Shown here piece after piece: positions 45,731 to 50,800 of a stretch of DNA of 50,800 nt. Each line of letters begins with the position of its first letter. Position 1 is the first letter of the stretch. A program made the position numbers and the translations under genes. Source of the DNA: Nitrospirota bacterium (lineage in GTDB: Bacteria; Nitrospirota; Nitrospiria; Nitrospirales; UBA8639). The stretch lies in NCBI GenBank assembly GCA_029864405.1, contig JAOTTP010000012.1, positions 1 to 50,800 of the forward strand. The letters run 5' to 3'. The notes beneath the pieces were generated by a model. That model ran no database searches. It was not told where the DNA came from and saw only the letters and a list, made by a program, of their open reading frames with translations.

Positions 45731-47074
45731 TTACATGTCTATGGGCGGGGGAGGAATGATCTGTTCCTTCATGAGCAACTGCGTGGCGTCGCGGGCTTGT
45801 GTAATCATGTGCGTGGCCTCCTCGTGCAGTTGTTCCCGAGATTTCTTGAGTGTCGCGATCCCCTCTTCCTGGGCTTGTAAAGCTGTGGCGACGGCCACCC
45901 GTGGATACACGTCCCATTCGTCCATCGTGGGCAGAATCGAGTCCTCGTGGATCCCGCGTTCCCGGGCATAATCCGCCAGTTCGTGTGCGGCGGCAATGGC
46001 CATGTCGTCGGTAATCGTTCGAGCCCGGATATCGAGTGCGCCGCGGAATACGCCAGGGAACACGAGTGAATTGTTAACTTGGTTGGGGAAGTCGCTTCGT
46101 CCGGTTGCCATGATCTTTGCCCCGGCTTCCTTGGCCTCCCATGGCCAGATTTCCGGGATGGGATTGGCACAAGCAAACACGATTGAATTTTTCGCCATCG
46201 CCGATAGCCATGGGGTCTTAAGGATGTTCCCTCCTGAGAAGGCAATGCAGACATCACGCCCGTTGAGCGCCTCGGGGATTCCCCCTCTCACATCCCCAGC
46301 ATTGGTTTCCAGGCACACCTTCCATTTGTCGGCATAGTCCGTCCGGGCTGCTTCAATGTCCGTGCGCCCCTTATGCAGAATACCCTGACGATCGCAGGCG
46401 ACGATCCTGGCAGGATTGATTCCGGCTGCCTTGATCAATCGATAGGTGGCGACATTGGCCGCACCCATTCCGATCATGGCGATGCTGATTCTGTTGAGGC
46501 CTTTCCCGACCAGCTTCAGGGCATTCAGTAATCCGGCAAGGATGACGGTGGCCGATCCTTGTTGGTCATCATGCCAGACGGGTATGGCCATATTTCTCCG
46601 GAGACTGTCCAGGATGCGAAAACATTTAGGCTGGGCGATGTCTTCTAAATTAATGCCGCCAAACGAGGGTTCCAGGAGCTTGACTGTCCGAATCAGTTCT
46701 TCCGGATCTTTCGTGCCTAAGCAGAGTGGAACGGCATCCACCCCTCCCAAGTATTTGAAGAGCAGCGCCTTGCCTTCCATGACGGGAAGGCCGGCTTCGG
46801 GGCCGATATCTCCAAGCCCCAACACACGGGTGCCGTCCGAGACAATGGCAATGCAATTGGCTTTGTTCGTGTAGTCGTAGGCGAGTGCCGGATTCGCGGA
46901 TATGGCCTTGCAGGGCTCGGCGACTCCCGGTGTATACCAAATGGAAAAGTCGCTCAAATTTCGAATGCTGCATTTTGGAAGGAGCTGAACTTTCCCTTTA
47001 TAAAAAGAATGGAGCGGGATGGCGCGTTTCGCCGGTTCCTTCGCCTTGGCCAATAATTCTTCCTTGTCGAGCAT
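45731..47074 (-). CDS. maeB: Malic enzyme (NAD(P)-dependent malate dehydrogenase, decarboxylating)
   Basis: 447 residues, a one-domain-pair short malic enzyme: YTPGVAEPC and DGTRVLGLGDIG (malate-binding), EDIAQPKCFRIL, PVWHDDQQGSATV (metal Asp) and a Rossmann loop GMGAANVATYRL; ANPIPEIWP follows. It converts malate to pyruvate, CO2 and NAD(P)H; in this setting it may supply pyruvate or NADPH. No phosphotransacetylase domain is attached. The stop lies 58 bp before the chosen nfeD start (22 bp before the alternative). Ribosome site GGGAGGAAGG. Confidence 0.92.
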   Translation of the reverse strand: MLDKEELLAKAKEPAKRAIPLHSFYKGKVQLLPKCSIRNLSDFSIWYTPGVAEPCKAISANPALAYDYTNKANCIAIVSDGTRVLGLGDIGPEAGLPVMEGKALLFKYLGGVDAVPLCLGTKDPEELIRTVKLLEPSFGGINLEDIAQPKCFRILDSLRRNMAIPVWHDDQQGSATVILAGLLNALKLVGKGLNRISIAMIGMGAANVATYRLIKAAGINPARIVACDRQGILHKGRTDIEAARTDYADKWKVCLETNAGDVRGGIPEALNGRDVCIAFSGGNILKTPWLSAMAKNSIVFACANPIPEIWPWEAKEAGAKIMATGRSDFPNQVNNSLVFPGVFRGALDIRARTITDDMAIAAAHELADYARERGIHEDSILPTMDEWDVYPRVAVATALQAQEEGIATLKKSREQLHEEATHMITQARDATQLLMKEQIIPPPPIDM

Positions 47075-47647
47075 ATCCTTCCTCCCTGCATAGGTTGGGG
47101 TTTGGAAATGACAGCCTCATAAGAGAATGTTGAACATTCCCTTACCCTGCATCGACACGCTTGCTAGGATCGAAGAACCCCCAACATGGTCTACGTCCGA
47201 AATATTTAACCGCCTCCATTATACTCCGGGAGGGTGCGTTTCCCTAGAAAGGGCGCGATCCCTGTATTCGTAACTACTGAGATTTCCCCATTCAGACATT
47301 GGATGAACATGTGAGAGGATTCGTTCAAGCCCGCACCAGGTGGTCATCCTGAGCCAACGGCGAAGGATCTGTGCCCAGGTTGAATAGTCCCACGGCTTAG
47401 CCAGATCCTTCGTTTCACTCAGGATGACATGGTATCGGGAATCCATCCCCATCGCATCATTTCCGATATGTGTTATCGGGCATTATGCCATCCAACGTCA
47501 TGCCCGACATTTGAAATCGGGCATCCATCTTGGCACTTTCCGGATGGATTCCCGCTGACGAGCGGGGGAGATGACGATAGAGAGAGGCGTTAAAAGTTCA
47601 GCATTCCTCAGGCATCATCTGATAAATGAAGTACAAGCTTTTACATC
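47075..47647. repeat. Repeat-rich intergenic region
   Basis: CCTTCGCC/CTCAGGAT copies in opposite orientations lie at 47343-47376 and 47401-47428. A TCCCGA-stem remnant is at about 47433-47450, a GCCCGA half near 47465-47490, a perfect GCCCGA-stem palindrome at 47498-47530 and a TCCCGC/GCGGGGGA variant at 47541-47577. No gene is supported. Confidence 0.7.
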
Positions 47648-48637
47648 TTATGTAACGGTGAGCGTGCCGATCCCGTTTTGAAAGAGGACATCGGTGTGAA
47701 ACGCACGACATTTTTCCCTGAGGGCATGTTGAAGAAACGTGAGGTCAGAACCCGTGGCGCGGTGAACCTGAAAATTCTCAATGCGGACGGGATATACCTG
47801 GACGCGATCAATTTTCCCGGAGTTCTCCTCCACGCTGAACAGAAAAGATAAATCGTTGCGTTCATCAGGATCAACTGCGTAGTCATCGACGAAATCACCA
47901 GTGGAGTGCAAAATGACCTTCCCCTTATAGATTTCAATGCCCTGCGGAGTGTGATTGGAGTGCCCCCAATAGAGATCACCCCCTAAATCCAAGAGTTGGT
48001 AGGCCAATCGGCGCATGGCCGGAGACGGTTCTCCCCAGTTTGGGCCCATGTGAGCGCTGATGATGACGAAGGAGGCGTTCTGTCGTGCGAGACGTATGAC
48101 GTCGGCAATTCGGTCCCGGTAGGGCGCAAGGAGTCCCCCGGTATCATAGCCCACATAGTTCACGCCCGGTTGAAATTGCGTCGCTTCCCATTCGGGCTCA
48201 TTGTCAGTCAGGGCGACGACGGCAATTCGACCGTGTGAGAATTCAAGGAAAGCCGGTGCCAACGCTTCATCCAAATGTGCGCCGGCGCCAGTGTGCTGAA
48301 TGTTGGCTTGATCCAGGAAGGTGAGACAGTCCAGTAACGCCTCAGGACCATAATCCAACACATGATTGTTCGCGAGGGTGACACAATCCACCCGGGCGGC
48401 TTGAAGAATTTCAATGGCACGAGGATTCGCCCGGAAATGAAACGGCTTGAGCATGGGGTTCCATGGCTGGCCACGACTGCTGATCACACATTCCAGGTTG
48501 ATCAATCGGCAGTCGGCAGACATGAAGAGCGGCAAGACATCTCCCCAAATAACCTCCGGCGAAATGGAGGTGTTGCTCACCACATGCTGGTTGACGAGTC
48601 GCCCCAGCATGACATCTCCGGTTAAGGCAATCTTCAT
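47648..48637 (-). CDS. CapA-family metallophosphatase-like protein
   Basis: About 329 residues of the CapA (poly-gamma-glutamate capsule) calcineurin-like family: ALTGDVMLGR (start), RLINLECVIS, VTLANNHVLDYG and SAHMGPNWGEPS, then GHSNHTPQGIEIYKGKVI and STGDFVDDYA. Catalytic His/Asp positions look intact. No membrane anchor or capB/capC genes are nearby, so capsule synthesis is doubtful; it may be an intracellular phosphoesterase. The ATG at 48637 is chosen over the longer frame to 48661. Confidence 0.82.
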   Translation of the reverse strand: MKIALTGDVMLGRLVNQHVVSNTSISPEVIWGDVLPLFMSADCRLINLECVISSRGQPWNPMLKPFHFRANPRAIEILQAARVDCVTLANNHVLDYGPEALLDCLTFLDQANIQHTGAGAHLDEALAPAFLEFSHGRIAVVALTDNEPEWEATQFQPGVNYVGYDTGGLLAPYRDRIADVIRLARQNASFVIISAHMGPNWGEPSPAMRRLAYQLLDLGGDLYWGHSNHTPQGIEIYKGKVILHSTGDFVDDYAVDPDERNDLSFLFSVEENSGKIDRVQVYPVRIENFQVHRATGSDLTFLQHALREKCRAFHTDVLFQNGIGTLTVT

Positions 48638-48711
48638 GAGGACCTGGCGTAAACTAGCCATTCCCCGTAGCTTGCGTAGGATGACATGTTGAGTTCTCCC
48701 TTCGACAAATG

Positions 48712-48915
48712 GGCTGTTGGAAAATGTTCGTCCATAGCCTGTCCTGGGACCTTCGAAGGGAAGGCCGCACGGATTCGTAAGGAGTCAGGCGTGAGGCGTC
48801 AGGAGTAAAGTGATAAGGATCAAACTGTTCAGATTGTCCTTCTGCCACCTTCTTACTGTTCACTTTCTCATATTTCACTGGTTCGGAGAACGCCGATGGC
48901 GGCATTTTTCAATTC
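48712..48915. repeat. Diverged copy of the composite repeat plus CTCACGCCT repeat
   Basis: It shares landmarks with 19031-19255: GCTGTTGGAA at the left, GAAGGGAAGGCCGCA inside and GAACGCCGATGGCGGCATTT at the right. The middle (48779-48815) is a reverse-complement copy of the window-start direct repeat. The gap 48638-49218 holds no gene. Confidence 0.55.
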
Positions 48916-49008
48916 CCCCAGTTAGAATATGAAATTTTCGCAGAAGATTATGTCTCTTGAATAGTCTACCTTGTGTCTGTTGTTTTGAGTGGAATTCTTT
49001 GAGTCAGG

Positions 49009-49042
49009 TTTGGCTTTTTTGCGGCGCCGCAAAAAAGCCAAA
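49009..49042. other. Perfect 34-bp palindrome with T6/A6 tracts
   Basis: TTTGGCTTTTTTGCGGC is followed directly by its exact reverse complement, with no loop. It can form a cruciform and, in either direction, a GC-core hairpin with a U tract on one side. It may be a bidirectional terminator between the CapA-like gene and the secreted His-rich gene, or a protein-binding site. Confidence 0.7.
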
Positions 49043-49218
49043 TCGAAGATCTCGGCTAATCCCTGGATTTTTCATGTTACTTAAAGCCAAGGCAGACGGT
49101 TTTTTGATTCTTCAACAGCAAGTTTACACAGCAGGATTTTTGACTAAATAATTGGAATTTTGTATATTTCGCTTCCCCCCCCAGAGGCGTTGGTTTTTCC
49201 TATCACCAGGAGGCGATT

Positions 49219-50800
49219 ATGATGACGATCCCGCGATGGTGGAGTGCCTTTTTTCCGACTGCCTTCTTGTCCTTGATATTGTTTCTGATTCCATTTTCTG
49301 AAGCCAAGCCAGAAAACGACCATGGGCACGACGCTCGCGGGCACGACCGTGATAAGCGGGGGCATGGCCACGGCCACGATGGCCTGATCCGGTATGAGCT
49401 GTGGGGCAGCGACCAGTCCAACTCCGTGGCCGGCCAGCTTGGGCTCGGCCTGAACGGCAGCTTCGTCTGGATTTGGCACAGCGACGACGTGAAGAAGCAG
49501 ATTAAGGGTGGCCCCGCGGCCCAGCCCCTTCCCTGCGCCGGGACCAGTGCGCCATGCGATACGAATCTTGTTTTCCCGGCGGCCCTCGACGAGTACAACG
49601 AGTACAACAACTCGACCAATGAAAAACGCCCACCCACTGGCCGCCTGCATTCGTCCTTCATCGACCCACAACGAAAATACGCGTTGCTGAGCTTCTTTGC
49701 GCCAGGCGGGGGAATGATCGGAGTCATGGATGCCGAGACCAAGGAGGGGATCGCTCTGTTCCGGGCGACTCAGACTGGGACGGGTCGCACCAACCACATG
49801 AGCTTCTGGCGGTTTGACGGGCTCGCAATCCTCGTGTGTAACCTCGATGGCAGAATCGTCGAGCGGATCGACGTCACCCGTGACGCGAACGGCAAGATTA
49901 TTGGATTGACCTACAATATGGACGCGGCTCTCGGCGTCGGCAAAGGCCAGGAGACGATGATGCCGCCGCGGGTCTACCTCGGCAACAATGCCATGGAACA
50001 TCCGCTGATCGGGAACATTCAATTCGGGTCGCCGGACTTTGGCGATCTGACGCCAAACGGGTTCTGCAAGGAGAACGGCTGCGCTGTCGGCCTAAACAGC
50101 TCGGCCGGCGGTCGACCGAACAATGCGATCCTCTGTCCCATCCCGGCCTACGACAACTCCCTCATCTACGTGACGCTGGCCGGCGGCGGCCTGCTGGTAG
50201 TCGATTCAGCCGCCACCCCGATGGCGATCGTCGGGGAGTACGGAAACGAGGTGATCAACGGCGCGGGCTGCGCCGGAGCCCAGGCCAATGGCCTCATCCA
50301 TCTTGATGCCGGTGTCGCGGCTTCGCCGGCAGGGGCTACCCATTCGACCTTTACCGTCTACACGCTTGGACATGCGAGCTTCCCGTTCGCCCCTGGGTTC
50401 AACTCGGAGAACACGCCAACCCCCGTTGTCGCGTTCAAGGACACCACTAACACTGAGAGCAACGGCAACATCGGTGGGATGGTCCCTAACCTGACCGGCC
50501 AGCTGCCGGGTGTCACCACCCGGCGCGACGCCCACGGTGTGGTGGCCACGGTCGACGAGCGATACGTCCACACCGGCGACCGGATCCGCAACAACGTCGA
50601 GGTGGTCAAGACGATGGGCCGGTCCAAGAGGAAGGAGACCTACGACCTGACGTCGGCCAATGGCAATGGGAGGGGCATCGGCCCCTGCGCCGACGCCAGT
50701 GTTCAGGACGACCCCTGGATGCCACTCAACGACCCGGCGCCGGACCTGATGTCCCGGAGCCCCAACGGCGTCTACCTGTTCATCGCCTTTCGTGGGCCGG
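49219..50800 (+). CDS. Secreted protein with His-rich N-terminus, partial (runs off window)
   Basis: An open frame of at least 527 codons with no stop before the window end. AGGAGG lies 5 bases before ATG ATG (49219/49222). A signal peptide (PRWWSAFFPTAFLSLILFL, then SEA) is followed by a His/Asp/Gly-rich stretch (DHGHDARGHDRDKRGHGHGH) that could bind metal. The mature part is rich in Gly/Asn/Asp with short beta-like repeats (IGVMDAETKEGIALFRA, RVYLGNNAMEHPLIGNIQF, GGLLVVDSA), reminiscent of beta-propeller proteins, and has several paired Cys. The family is not identified. Third positions are strongly G/C, unlike neighbours, suggesting transfer. Confidence 0.8.
   Translation, partial: MMTIPRWWSAFFPTAFLSLILFLIPFSEAKPENDHGHDARGHDRDKRGHGHGHDGLIRYELWGSDQSNSVAGQLGLGLNGSFVWIWHSDDVKKQIKGGPAAQPLPCAGTSAPCDTNLVFPAALDEYNEYNNSTNEKRPPTGRLHSSFIDPQRKYALLSFFAPGGGMIGVMDAETKEGIALFRATQTGTGRTNHMSFWRFDGLAILVCNLDGRIVERIDVTRDANGKIIGLTYNMDAALGVGKGQETMMPPRVYLGNNAMEHPLIGNIQFGSPDFGDLTPNGFCKENGCAVGLNSSAGGRPNNAILCPIPAYDNSLIYVTLAGGGLLVVDSAATPMAIVGEYGNEVINGAGCAGAQANGLIHLDAGVAASPAGATHSTFTVYTLGHASFPFAPGFNSENTPTPVVAFKDTTNTESNGNIGGMVPNLTGQLPGVTTRRDAHGVVATVDERYVHTGDRIRNNVEVVKTMGRSKRKETYDLTSANGNGRGIGPCADASVQDDPWMPLNDPAPDLMSRSPNGVYLFIAFRGP

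Noticed and set aside
49009-49042. Sigma54 promoter reading of TGGC...TTGC within the palindrome
   Set aside because: The GG to GC spacing is about three bases too short for the -24/-12 consensus.
48957-49151. 64-codon frame across the 34-bp palindrome
   Set aside because: It begins at a TTG without a ribosome site and much of it encodes the palindrome.

Overview
The window looks like a chromosomal segment of a Nitrospira-type bacterium (Nitrospirota). The placement is an inference from gene content and from intergenic repeats of a kind I associate with those genomes: moderate GC, tightly packed energy and stress genes, an N-type ATPase operon, several universal stress proteins, a PPi-type phosphofructokinase and many short dispersed palindromes. 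No rRNA, tRNA, CRISPR array or intact insertion sequence was seen.

Layout. 1-3.3 kb: a CDF metal exporter, a repeat-rich gap and an RNB-family exoribonuclease. 3.4-15.2 kb (minus strand): a VIT-type metal transporter, a PPK2 polyphosphate kinase and a complete N-ATPase operon in the diagnostic order atpD-C-Q-R-B-E-F-A-G, preceded by a CPA2-type Na+/H+ antiporter. The operon is interrupted between atpA and atpG by a baeRF-type release-factor homologue, a ribosome hibernation factor and a truncated second copy of the start of atpG. 15.6-30.4 kb: universal stress proteins, a pentapeptide-repeat protein broken by an in-frame amber codon, CBS-domain proteins, PPi-phosphofructokinase, a decayed phosphoribosyltransferase, a receiver-domain protein, a PagL-like lipid A deacylase, an Ap4A phosphorylase-like protein, an HPF-cold-shock fusion, a frameshifted meso-diaminopimelate dehydrogenase and an M50 protease with CBS domains. 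30.4-40.4 kb: PolX, an MFS transporter, small unknown genes, a bacterioferritin-like protein, DUF1499, a VapBC-type toxin-antitoxin pair, an avidin-like protein and a DUF72 protein, separated by repeat-rich gaps. 40.5-48.7 kb (minus): TrkA/TrkH potassium uptake, a malic enzyme-NfeD-FloA-small membrane protein operon and a CapA-like protein. From 49.2 kb a secreted, His-rich, unusually GC-rich reading frame runs off the window end.

Working together. Many genes fit one theme, survival of energy limitation and ionic stress: ATP-driven Na+ or H+ export (N-ATPase), Na+/H+ exchange, K+ uptake (Trk), polyphosphate and PPi energy currencies (PPK2, PPi-PFK), Ap4A turnover, ribosome hibernation and possibly ribosome rescue, and Usp/CBS adenylate-binding proteins. 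The most unusual locus is the translation-stress cassette embedded in the N-ATPase operon. Other items of note are a dispersed palindrome family whose stems vary in sequence but keep pairing, and an avidin-like protein without a signal peptide.
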